A stretch of 64,000 bases of DNA from Lunularia cruciata (lineage: Eukaryota > Streptophyta > Marchantiopsida > Lunulariales > Lunulariaceae), in contig OX419761.1 of assembly GCA_948567375.1 (NCBI GenBank), positions 47,902,243 through 47,966,242 on the forward strand. Direction: 5' to 3'. Numbering within the stretch: the stretch's first letter is position 1; each line of letters begins with the position of its first letter. This document shows, one piece after another, positions 24,801 to 36,110 of this stretch. The notes under the pieces were generated by a model. That model did no database searches, was not told where the DNA came from, and was given only the letters and a program-made list of their open reading frames with translations. The translations under genes and the position numbers were made by a program.

Positions 24801-27800
24801 TTCTTGCCAAGGTTTTCATGCTACTTCACAAAGAAGTTAAATCTTTATAAAGAAGTTAATCCATGAGTAATCTATAGATATGGTTATTTCTTCTTATTGA
24901 AGTTGACATCCAAAGTTGGTATGTGATTACAACCAACTCACCGAATTTTTGGTCTCAAGTACAATTATAGTACAATATCAATTAGAAACCACTATTCATT
25001 CCATCATAATATAACACTTTTAAAGAAGAAAGGGTTTAGGGTTTAGGGTTTAGGGAAAAAATTATATTTCAATCTCTTTCTTTTGTCTTAGAAAACATCT
25101 TTGAATTGATTGTTTCTCCAACTTCTCTTATTCCAATAGCTCCCTCTAAACATCTTATCTTTACCATAGATTGTAGAGTTGACTGAAAGGACACTAGGAT
25201 CTTCGTCTTGTCCATAAGCATGGCAATGAGATATTATAATCCTTTTGTTGGTTCATAGTTTATATTTATAAACAAATTTAGTTGCTTCATAATTTGATCT
25301 TTATATTGGTTGCTTTGGAAAAAAAGTTATATGAAAGGTCTAAGAAAATTCTAATTGATCTATAAATGTTTTTAATATTCTGACACTTTCAATTGGGATA
25401 TGAAAAGTATAGGATTATAGGACTCTCATGGATGGCTATTAAGGACAGAAATGTGAAGGTTTAGATATAATCAAGTGTAAAGATATGCAATTTAATGAAG
25501 TCAGATTTTTATTATTTTGCACATAAAAAATAAAAGTTGCATTTTCTTAAATATTGCCTTTCTTATGAGCATGAGTAGATATGCAAATAAGTAAATGAAT
25601 TTGTTTTTTGGATGGTATTTTCTATCTTAAGGTAAAGAATAAGACGAAGAGTACAAATCCACCTAGCCAATTTAACTTAATAATGAAATTTAACTTAATA
25701 ATTTTTGTATCTAAATCTATTATTTTATTCAATGATAATTAAAATTTGTACTTAAATATTAATGATACAACAAGATATCTACAAACTTAAGAGGTACTTT
25801 CAAAAAAGGTTGGTCCCTTTGTGAATGATAAGAGTGCAATATTTTTTGGTGCTTACCATCTATGTCAATGCTAAGATATTTCTTGCATTGTGACCAACGT
25901 TTCTTCCTTCAATGTCCTAGTCTCTCAAATTCACTTGCTTGTTCAACACAATAGAGTTGAAGTATAACAACTTGTTTAGCCAACATGAAAAAAGACAAAT
26001 GGCAAGCTTATATAATATAATATTGTAAAATTCCAACACAAACACATATAAAATGGTAGGACCAGGTTAATACACTAGATTCACTCCATCATCCAACGTT
26101 AAAATGTAAAAACTGTTATATATCCAACAAGAACCATTATGTTTCTTACGAATACTCAAGTCATAATCAACCAATATTATGAAGAAATAATGAGAAAAAA
26201 ACCACAAAACTATATGATTTTCTTTAGTTGATATAAATAATATAATGTAATAATTAAGGTTACAATATGGATTTTTTTCAAATACAAATAAATAAATATA
26301 TATATATATACATACATTGATTTCTTAAATGCAAGGATTGCTTTTTCTATTTGAGACTATTGTTTCACCCATCAATTTGCAAATGAATAATATTTTTAGG
26401 AATATTCATTATCGAGTATGATTTCCTCTAATATTTGGATGAAAGTATAAAAGAGTTCAGATTTAAGATCTTTTACTTCTCTTGATGTTATGTCTATCTT
26501 ATATTAATTACAAACCTCTTGTTTTGCTTGGAAGATGATCAATCTTTGCAACACGTGCTGGTCACAATGAGCAAAAATCTACCAACTTTTCAATGACATG
26601 CACGTATGGTTAATGAAAAGAAGTAGATGAATGCTTGGTAGGTCTTATAATTTCCTTTTCTCAAAAAAATACACTTTTTAGATAGTTGGTTTGCATGCTA
26701 TTTTGCAACTCTTTAGTTCCAAATGCTTGTATGACTTATGAACATCAAAAGAAAAGAGAAATATATACACTTCATGTTCACTTAAGAAGAATGAAAAAAA
26801 CCTTTACTACTTGTAAAATTTCATGTTACCTAGAAATAATTGAACAATCCCTTGGAACAACAATCTCTACTTTCCATGTTTATAAATCTAACTTGTTGTA
26901 ATGAATTTGGAATAAATAATTTATCCATTAGACATGGAGAAGGATTTGTTGTATTTGCTTAAGACTTGCTTGAATTATTATGGTTTATGGAAATAACCTC
27001 CATAGCATTTTGATTAGTTGATACATACCTTTACAATTTATCATAATTTCAAAGAAAAAGAATCAATTAGAAATAATAACTAGTAATAAAACTATAATCA
27101 CTTCTTGTTCTTGAAGGAAAGGCTCCATCTAAAGAAAGAGATAAATAGATGTTACCTTCTACTTATTTATTGACCAAAGGAAGAACTGTAATCAAGATTG
27201 AATATATAAGTTGACTTTAACCTCTTGATTGAGATGTCAAGATTATAAGTAAATGTGAAGGTGAAGAATAAAAGGTTTGAGGTAGATTGGATTACATAAT
27301 GGAGGAGGAAGAGAAGGTAAGAATTAGACTTTGTTTGCTTTGAGTATAATGGAAGCCTATGAGATAAGGTCATCTTTAATTGGACTATAACGTATAGTTA
27401 GGAGAATATTCATAGGATCAAAGACTTTTGCACTTGGTGAAGGAGGAGGAGAAAAAGAAAATCTAGATGAGCAAGTAAAAGAATTTATTGCAAAGAACAT
27501 AATCCACACTACTACTTATGACTCAATAAGTTATTGCATGAAGAACTTCTAGCAATATTTTGCACAAGTTGAATCAGAAATCCAAACTATTTAGCGTGCA
27601 AACTCATGTCATATTAAATGCATTTTGTTAAACCACGAGCATAAAACCCCTAACTTGTGGACCTTTAAAAACTTTCTTGTTTTTTAGGTTGTTAATTAAT
27701 GTAAATCTATATGCATCTTGCATTCTCTCCATTCTTTATTTTGGGTACAAAAATTGATGATCTCTCAATATCTAAAATTCAAAATTTAATGTAATTAGTT

Positions 27801-28258
27801 CAATTTGACATAGGAGAAGTGTATAACATTGAGCCTAAAGTACAAATCTTCAATTTTTTGTAATGTTATTTCATATTTCCTCCTTGTACAATATACTATC
27901 AATTATAACATCATCTCTATAATGGAAAATTTATTTTTGTGCTTGTTGCATTAGCTCTTTATGTTCTTCAATTACTTCTAAAGATGTTCCATTCATGGTT
28001 TGAGATGCTCACTCTCTTATCTTTTATCCTGACTAGCTTTAACTATTTGAAGCACATCAAGAAAGCCTGTATTTTAGGAATTATAAGTAAACATATCTAT
28101 CATAAAATTTGCAGGTCTCATTATACAACAATATTCAAGAAAATCAAACTTGAAACATCAGAGAAGGATCTTGTATTTATAACCTAAACAAGAGAAAATA
28201 TTTGATTTTTGTTGATTTTATATAATTAGTCCACATTTTGTAAAACTTCACATCCTTC
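21863..28258. other. AT-rich intergenic DNA, no gene seen
   Basis: Very low GC, with only short chance open frames on both strands. Contains a 22-bp tandem pair at about 23700-23742 (aggaaaatatagtgtatagc), AT microsatellites near 26297 and an interstitial telomere-like tract at 25031. No transposase, reverse transcriptase or splice-supported exons recognised. Confidence 0.6.
25031..25055 (+). repeat. Interstitial plant-type telomeric tract
   Basis: AGGG followed by three perfect TTTAGGG units, 25 bp in all, the Arabidopsis-type telomere repeat found in most land plants including mosses. It is embedded in ordinary AT-rich DNA and followed by poly-A, so it is an interstitial remnant rather than a chromosome end. 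It may reflect telomerase-mediated break repair. Confidence 0.9.
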
Positions 28259-28263
28259 ATTAT

Positions 28264-28689
28264 TGTAAAAATATGGAGTTAAGCAATGAAGTTTGTCGGA
28301 CTTACGAAGTAGCACATAAGACAAATTAGTCTAGAATATTTTGGAAGTATCTATGAAGCTTCTTGGGAAGCTTCTCGGCTAGCTTAGCTTACACCGCAAG
28401 TAAGTAGCTTTTAGAAGAAAGCTTCTAGAAGCTTCCAACTAGCTTAGCTTGGACATCAAGTAGGCGGTTTATAGAAGGAAGCTTCTTGAGAAGTTTCCTT
28501 GTTAACTTGGCTTGCACTGTAAGAAAGTGGCTTTATGAAGCTTATTGAGAAGCTTCTCAAGGGCCTTGTATGTTACCTGTAAATACCAAAGCCAAAGCTC
28601 ATGCTAGGCATTTGGAGTTTTCACTCATTCAAGTGTCCCAATGTGAGTTTACATTCTTCTATTTCTCTCATCGGTCTTGGTCTTTTATA
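28264..28689 (+). repeat. Chromovirus solo LTR (copy A) with perfect ATTAT target duplication
   Basis: A 426-bp LTR starting TGTAAAAATATGGAG and ending TCTTTTATA, a slightly decayed TG...CA terminus. Identical ATTAT flanks at 28259-28263 and 28690-28694 show insertion of a whole element followed by LTR-LTR recombination. U3 keeps several TTC/GAA modules, including TTCTAGAAGCTTC; the TATA box has mutated to TGTAAATA. Confidence 0.95.
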
Positions 28690-28694
28690 ATTAT

Positions 28695-31600
28695 ATTGGG
28701 TAAATTTAGATCAAAAGATAAAAAAAGTGGCAAATTAAAACCACAATCTATTGGACCTAAAGAAGAGGAAACAATCATTTAAAACTCCTCAATATAATTA
28801 TGAGGCACGTACAAGGTGAGTGGTACAATATTATGTTTGAGCACAAGTACAAGGTACAAGGTGTGAGTATGGATAAATAATATAAGGTTTTGGTATAAGA
28901 TGAGCATAAGGTTACAAACAAGAAACAAAGTACTAGGTTACAAATGAGAAATAAGGTAAAAGGTTGCAAATGAAAAATAGATACAAGGTTATGAACAAGA
29001 AACGAGTACAAGGTTACAAACAAGAAACAAGTATGTGGTTACAAACGAGTACAATGTGTGCACTGAGCATCCAAAGGTTGGTAGTTCATATGCTCATACC
29101 TTTTGCTATATAACTCCAAATGTTGTGATGTTGGTGTCAATGGACATCCCTTGTGAAGCAAATTATGGTGATACAATGATTGCTCTATTTGAATAGGTAC
29201 ACTTGGAGATATCAGCACCGACATCCACATAGAAAATTCCTTAAAGATGACTCCTCCGAGTTGAAGGTTGATTGCAGCAAAGATCTTCAAAGGGTGGCCC
29301 CTTTATACCTTGGTGTATACAAGGATAAAGCTAAATAATACCACATTGAGGGATTTCTTCCATAGACACAATATTATCTTTCTTTTTCTCTCATAAAAGT
29401 TGACAAATAGAACAAAATTGCATTCTTGAGAACAAGTGAGGTGTGACATAAGTCAATATTGATATCCTTCTTATAATTATTTCATCTCTTTTTTCTCCAC
29501 ATATATAAATATAAGAAATATAAAATAATTTCAATAGAATATAATTTAATATTTTATCTACAATTTTATGCCATTAATGAACTTAATGAACATTAAAACT
29601 CAACATTTGAAGGAATAAAAGTTGGAAGTCACCAAACATATTTATATATATTTTTACAATTCAAATTTTCCTAAAAGCTTTAATCCTTTGTCATGAAGAA
29701 ATAACATTAGTGTTTAATTAGTGTATATATTTGCATCAACAACATATTTTTTGAGAATCAAGGAGAGTTAGAGCACCCTTCACACACCAAGCATATTGAT
29801 AGAAATTCATACTTCATACCAAAGGTACGTGTTTCACCTCTATGTGAGGCTACCTCCATGAGAAAGCATCAAAGTCCCAACTTTACTCACTCATGCTCCT
29901 ACCCATATGCCAGTCCAATCACTGGTAGTCTCACAGTCAATCCTTACTCTCCACGTATGAGTCATCTATATTGAATTCTGCATAACCCCAAGATTTAAGA
30001 GTAAACCCCAACAATATTTTAACCCAAAACCAATTTTCATAAACTCTTGAATAGACTTTGCCTCGTGAGACAATGTTTCATATGGACATTAAACTGAACA
30101 ATCAAATCTTGTTAGTTGACTGTATTTTCAAAGGATTCATCAACTCTAAAGCCAAGTCAATTGTAAAATGACATCTTGTCTTGTTTGCAACGTTTAAAAT
30201 TAAGTTGATTTGACTCTAGCTTGAATTCTTCATAAACTTCTTAAGATTAGCTACCTACTACAATTTAATTTTAATATTTATCATAAGAATTAAACTAGAA
30301 AAGAAGAATCAAAGTATCCATAACAAAATATGAATGTGTTAAAATTTGAAATCCACCATAAATAACTTAAATGCATTTTTAACAAAGCAAAACATGAGAT
30401 GATTATAGGTAAATGGGATCAAAATATAAATTCTGACATAATTTGAAGTGTAAAATTGAATCTGACATAATGTAAAATTGAAGGTATTATGCACATGAAA
30501 TTATATAGATTATATTGCAAAAATAATTCAAACACACTTCAAAACTAAATAAAATATCACTCTTGAATCATTTGATGAGTTGTACCACTTAACATATTTG
30601 AAACATACACATTATTCTCATATAAACTTCATATTGAAGTGAAATAGTAATTATTAAAGACGTGTAAGTATCATATATGCTTGGTTATTGACTAGTTATT
30701 GTAGGAATAAGGTTTTGTTTTTAAGTGCAAAAGAAGAACTTATATTATTGTTTAACATGTAGCATTCAAGATGATTATAAAATAGACATAACTTGCACAT
30801 GACCTTCAAATAGAAGCAGACAATTATTTATCATAAGACCTTAAAGATCATATATATCTGGTTCTTCATTGCTATTACAGTATTGAACTCTCCTTCTTTT
30901 AGTGTAACAAAAGTAGATATGGCTAAAAACTAAGGTTATTAGGATTTGTGTGTACTATTTGGAAGACTGGGCTCCTTTTATATAGAGTCCTTGTAAACTG
31001 TATCTGGTTTTTATGGTAGCAAAGTCTCTTCTCTAAGCTAATAAAATTCCTTTGGTTTTTATGTAAATAAGATCTTTTGGTGTTATTATTATTTTGAACA
31101 GAAACAATCAAGTTGGAGATAATATATATTTGCTTCTTTAACATTTGTGTTACTTTAATACAGATTTTCAGATTTAATACAGATTTAACACAAGTTTATA
31201 CTTCTTAGACTATGAGTCTCTTCCAAATAATTAAATCTTTTTATTTCCATCATTAATTTTTTGTAAGAATTTATTAGTTTATCAAACTATCAAGGAAAAG
31301 TTGACAGTATATGGACTTCATAAAAAATATACTATTTATAACTACAGAATAAAATTATCTCTCCCTTGTACGGCTTTATGGGGTCTTCCCATCCATCATT
31401 TTTCCTACGCAGTTGCCTTTTTTCACTGCGGAATAAAAAATCTTGCAATGAATCTCATTTTCAAATATAACTTAAATCAAAATGCTGAAATATTTCAATT
31501 AGATAAATCATTTTGAAGACATAGAAAGCACGCATTATTTCTATACAAATTACTACAAATCATAAATTTCTTCATTTATGACTCGTAATTAAATTATAAA

Positions 31601-33080
31601 CATCAACTTTCTCACAAAAGATATAAAACTTTTATTTTTTGTGCTTATTTATTTTATAATAGAAATTCTTTACAAATTTGTTGTCAAGTACCTTTTAATG
31701 ATTAGATCTAACATACATAACCAAGTCTTTTACTCTATTTTCTCATGAGGTTTGATTTTTTAACTATAATTCAAGTAATTGAAATTCCTTTTATCAAATG
31801 TAGATCAAAATCTTAGTGTAATGTTTACATCGATCTCCCTTTGCTAATATGGTTTAAGTTTTCTTATCTTGCTTTCTTTCTTCATTTATTTCCTTTGTGT
31901 TGGAGAGCCTTATTGAGAGTAATGGATAAAACTGTAGATTAACTTTGACATTTAAAGTCAATCTACAAAGTCTATAATTTATTTACATGATTTGTATTGG
32001 GGGAGAAGGTATATTTCTTACGTGATCGTCTACAATCATTTAGGTTAGGCTTTTAGAGAACTCATAAAACTACATATCTACATTCTTGTTTGAATTGTAG
32101 AACATATATATATATACCTCTCTCTCTTTATTTATCTATAGGATTCACCATTATTTCCTCTATTTTTTTTGAAACTTACAAAGGTATCATCACCATTTAA
32201 GTTTAATTAAAACCCGAAAGCCAATGTTCAACTTAAATATCGCTTATTACAATAGATATTCCTATTTTACGTGGCATTGATTGAAATGTATAAATTGATG
32301 GGTACATGATTCTCTTTCATATAAACTCTTTGTAGTAAGGAAATACTTATGATAAAACAACACTTTTGCATGTAATGATATATATATAGGAAATAAAATT
32401 TCCTAAGAAATATAATAATAAAGTCCTTGTATTTTTATCAACATTGAACTATAGTACTATATTAGTTAAACTTATGGACCTTTTGTTATTTTTTCATCTT
32501 TTATCAAAAAAAGATATTTATTTTGTATGTTGTAAGTGAAGAGAATAAAGTTAATTTTTCATAAACTATCTATGTTTGTATGGATAAAGAATATATTTAT
32601 GAAATGTTTGGTTTGTTTCATGAATCATGTTATGCCATTTATGAAAATTTGATAAAAAATTATCTCAATTATTATTTTCCAATTAAATGTTACATTTAAT
32701 AATTATAGAAAGCTCTTCATTTGGAAGGAAATCAGAAATTGAGTATTTATCTACTAGATATAATATAAAATAACAACACTGCCTTTTTTTTACACCATCT
32801 ACTTGAGGATCTCAACATATTTAAAGAGATAACCTTTAACTTGGAACACTTGTCATATCATTTGAAAAAAGCAAATACTTTTATGATTGAGAGTTAACAA
32901 TCTTAATGGAATTCAAAACTAATAGCTTTATAATAGAATATAAAGTCTCAAAATACCTACTTAAGCATTGATAAGCCTAGTGCCATTGAGGCTAAAATAG
33001 CCTAAATGGAAGTAGTTAAAAAAGATTACCATTAGTAGACCAAATGCCAATGAATAGATAATCCATTTAAAAACAAGAAG
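28695..33080. other. AT-rich intergenic DNA with a minisatellite, no gene seen
   Basis: Chance open frames only, the longest about 80 codons near 28775-29290 on the minus strand and partly generated by the minisatellite at 28905-29055. The remainder to 33.08 kb has very low GC and contains no recognised feature. Confidence 0.6.
28905..29055 (+). repeat. Degenerate minisatellite, unit about 26-30 bp
   Basis: Five to six imperfect copies of a unit close to 'aaggttacaaacaagaaaca' with variable spacers such as 'agtac' or 'gata'. Copies differ by substitutions and small indels, so the array is not newly expanded. Confidence 0.8.
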
Positions 33081-33085
33081 GGAAT

Positions 33086-33508
33086 TGTAACAATATGGAG
33101 TTTAGCGACGAAGTTAGTCGAGCTTATGAAGTAGATAATAAGACAAAATAGCCTAGAATATTCTAGAAGCATCTAAGAAGCTTCTTAGGAAGCTTCCTAA
33201 CTAGTTAACTTGCGCCCTAAGCAGGTAGCTTCTAGAAGGAAGCTTCTAGAAGCTTCTAACTAGCTTAGCTTGCACGCCAAGTAGGCGGCTTCTAGAAGGA
33301 AGCTTCTTGAGAAGCTTCCTAGTTAACTTGGCTTGCACTCCAAGAAAGCGGCTCAAGGAAGCTTCTTGAGAAGCTTCAAGGGACTTGTATGCTACCTATA
33401 AATACCAAGGCCAAAGCTCATGCTAGGCATTCGGAGTTTTCCCTCATTCAAGTGTCCCAATGTGAGCTTCCATTCTCCTATTTCTCTCCTCGGTTTCGGT
33501 CTTTTACA
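33086..33508 (+). repeat. Chromovirus solo LTR (copy B), well preserved, GGAAT target duplication
   Basis: A 423-bp LTR starting TGTAACAATATGGAG and ending GGTCTTTTACA, flanked by perfect 5-bp GGAAT duplications at 33081-33085 and 33509-33513. Its U3 has three tandem units of 60-63 bp, each with a 'cttgc..cc.aag' core near 33209, 33269 and 33332. With copy F it is one of the two best-preserved LTRs in the window. Coding sequence is absent, so it is a solo LTR. Confidence 0.97.
33156..33404 (+). promoter_or_regulatory. Heat-shock-element array plus TATA box in LTR copy B
   Basis: Alternating GAA/TTC modules with 2-bp gaps, the canonical heat-shock-factor site: GAATATTCTAGAA at 33156-33168 (three modules) and GAAGCTTCTAGAAGCTTC at 33239-33256 (four modules in perfect phase). 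Further two-module sites TTCTAGAA and GAAGCTTC follow within each of the three U3 repeats. A TATAAATA box lies at 33397-33404, about 105 bp before the LTR end. The sequence is seen directly; heat induction is inferred from the known binding rule of HSFs. Confidence 0.7.
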
Positions 33509-33513
33509 GGAAT

Positions 33514-34130
33514 GGTTAGTAATGAATATGAATATGTATATTTTTGCTAAGTATATAATTGTGATGCTTGTGTTTGTACAAATTTATTTTTTTTATTGAT
33601 TTCTCTCTTATACATCTGCTAAGTTTATAATTGTAATGCACACAATTTTACAAAATTTGTTATTTATTACTTTCTCTCTTCTTCATATGGACATGAAAAG
33701 GAAATTTTCTTGTTAGAGGAAGGAAACCTCTTAGTTGAGTTTCCTTTATAGTTGTGTCCATACATGCAACTGTATGAAAAAATGGTGGTTGGAGCAAAAG
33801 GAGTCAATTACAAAGGACCTTTAGACCCAAAGACATATGGAGCCAAAATTAGTATGTCAATTTGAATGCATCACTACTTGGATGAAGAACTATTGCCAAA
33901 GACAATTTTCATTTATTAAAGTGCCTACATGTGTGGAAAGTGACTCTCCACCTATTAAATGAAACACATTGACAATAAAATAAAGTGTACTTAGAGAAAT
34001 ATCACTTTCTACAAGCATTCTCAATATTGAGGTAGAAGAGTGAATAGCCATGTAAACCTTTATATTTCTTTATAGTTTTCATAATCTTTTTGTAGTTGTT
34101 TTATAACCATACCATCTGATACAAAACAAG
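33514..34130. other. AT-rich spacer, nothing recognised
   Basis: No open frame of note. Around 33780-33870 the plus strand has a short protein-like stretch that may belong to the broken frame starting at 34131, but there is no family match. Confidence 0.4.
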
Positions 34131-36110
34131 GTGTTTGTCCAAAAACCTACAACGAAGATCTATGAAGCTAGCCTTTTTAACCAGTCAATAAACAAATGTG
34201 CAATTTACTACAAGAGTGAGTTAATCAAAATCAAGCATCTTTCTTTCTTGTTATGGAATTTGGAGTTGAGTGAGTTTGAAATCATCTATGAGATGAAGGG
34301 GAGAAGGGATAGAGCAACAATGGACTTGAGAAGAAACCCTTACAATTGGACATGGGAAAATGTGCAAATGGTCCTAGGTGTAAAGATAGGTCAAAATAGA
34401 GCAATGACTTTGGACACAAAATTTGTGGCTATTGACAAGGTATTGAGTTACCAAATCACTGTTGCCTTTGAGGAGAAGAGCTACCAACAATAGATGGAGG
34501 ATGAGAAATTACAAAGATCAAACTCAAAGTGTGATTGTAGAAGCAATCATGAAGTTGTATTTTGGCCATAAAGGACACCCTATCTCAACAACAACCAAGA
34601 AATCTTCTTCACATACATGCATAAGGGAGAGCATATAATTTAGGCAAATATATTCTACTTGAAAGCGGGAAGTTTGCACACAGATTTTGATGAAGATGGT
34701 TCAACAACATATTTAGCTCCCTTTGCCATTCATTTTTACATGGGACTTAATTTACTCACGAATGAGGAGTGTAGGAAATTTCCAAGTCATTACCATCCAA
34801 CATGGTACTTCACCTTACAACCCCAGAGTGAATGCACTCATCAAGAAGTACAAAGAGACCAATACCAAGTATGCAACATTTGGTAAATTTATACTAGTGG
34901 ATCAAGAAGGAACCACCACAATGAAGAAGAAGAGGACAACACCATCAAGGTCTAACCAACAAAATAGACCAAGGAAAACCCATCAATATATAAATGTATC
35001 TTTGGAGGAGGGAGCAAAGATACCAAAGACAAAAAACAAGAAGAAGAAGGTTTATTCACCCTACAATAATCCATACTAAAATAAGACGAAAGGGAGATAA
35101 GTTCAAAATCTAGAGTATATGAAGTGGACCAAGTGGAGGACCAAATAGAGGATTAAGGAGAAACCCAACTTTAGCTCAAACTTTAACCTACTTGCTCCAC
35201 TAAAGAAGACATTTTTTCTTAAAAAGAGAGCAAAAGAGTACTTTTTGATTGAAGTACATCAAGAGGCAAAAGGACAAGAGCAAGAAGATGAAGGAAGGAT
35301 GGACATCAAGTCCAAAGGCAAAGACCTTCTGAATAAAATGCAATTAAAAATGAGGAGAGAAGTTACCTAATAATAGAGAATATTGATAAAGTAGAGAGCA
35401 AAATTTGTGATAAATTTGATAGGTTTTGCTCTACAAATGATAGAGCTTATTTTATCCAAGTATCAAGAAGTATACTCCAATCTAGTCAATGACACCATGC
35501 TATTTGGAGACTACATAGGGTTATTTGAACTTGGAAGGAAAAGGAAAGCTGAAGAAAGAGAGTGAGACAACTTTGAACTTGTTTCAAAGAGGAAGCCAAG
35601 AGCATGAATGCACTTGTCTTGGAGAAATTTTAAGTGAAGAGATAGAAATCCTCCCTAATAGTAGAGTAGAGGAAACAAGATGAAGAGCTCTAAAGGGTCC
35701 AACTTGGGATTCCCTTTGTAAAAAAGAAGGCCATACAATCTAGATATGAAGACCAATCAAAAACCGAAGACAAAGAAGTAGTAAATATTTGAAGTGAGTG
35801 GGAAAATGGCAAGATAAGGGTGGTTACTTTGGATATAGATATCTAAGCATCAAAATGAGATGGTTGTATGACTAAAAGTGTTGGCAGAAGAGTTGAGAAA
35901 GGAGAAGGAGGAGAAAATTTAAATAAAGCCATTACATAAGCATTCAAAGGAAGAGAAAGCAAAGATCTCACACATCTAGAGGAGGCATGAGATAAGTTTG
36001 TGGAAATGTTGGAGGAAGTAACGGGTTATAGAATAACAAAGATGAAGTTGCATGAGTTGAAGCTGCAACTCTAGAAGTCGGAAGAAATGACACATAAAGA
36101 ACACAATATG
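34131..36110 (+). pseudogene. Unrecognised broken coding sequence, purine-rich
   Basis: Linked plus-strand frames look like degraded protein-coding DNA rather than chance: 34131-34493 (120 codons), then 34659-34886 and 34723-35079 in overlapping frames. The first encodes a stretch with NPYNWTWENVQMVLGVKI. The last ends in a Lys/Arg-rich tail (KKKRTTPSRSNQQ ... KNKKKK). The following kilobase to about 36.1 kb is strongly purine-rich on this strand with many Glu/Lys codons and stops. I do not recognise the family. It could be a lineage-specific repeat gene or the gag/accessory part of an unknown element. Confidence 0.45.
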
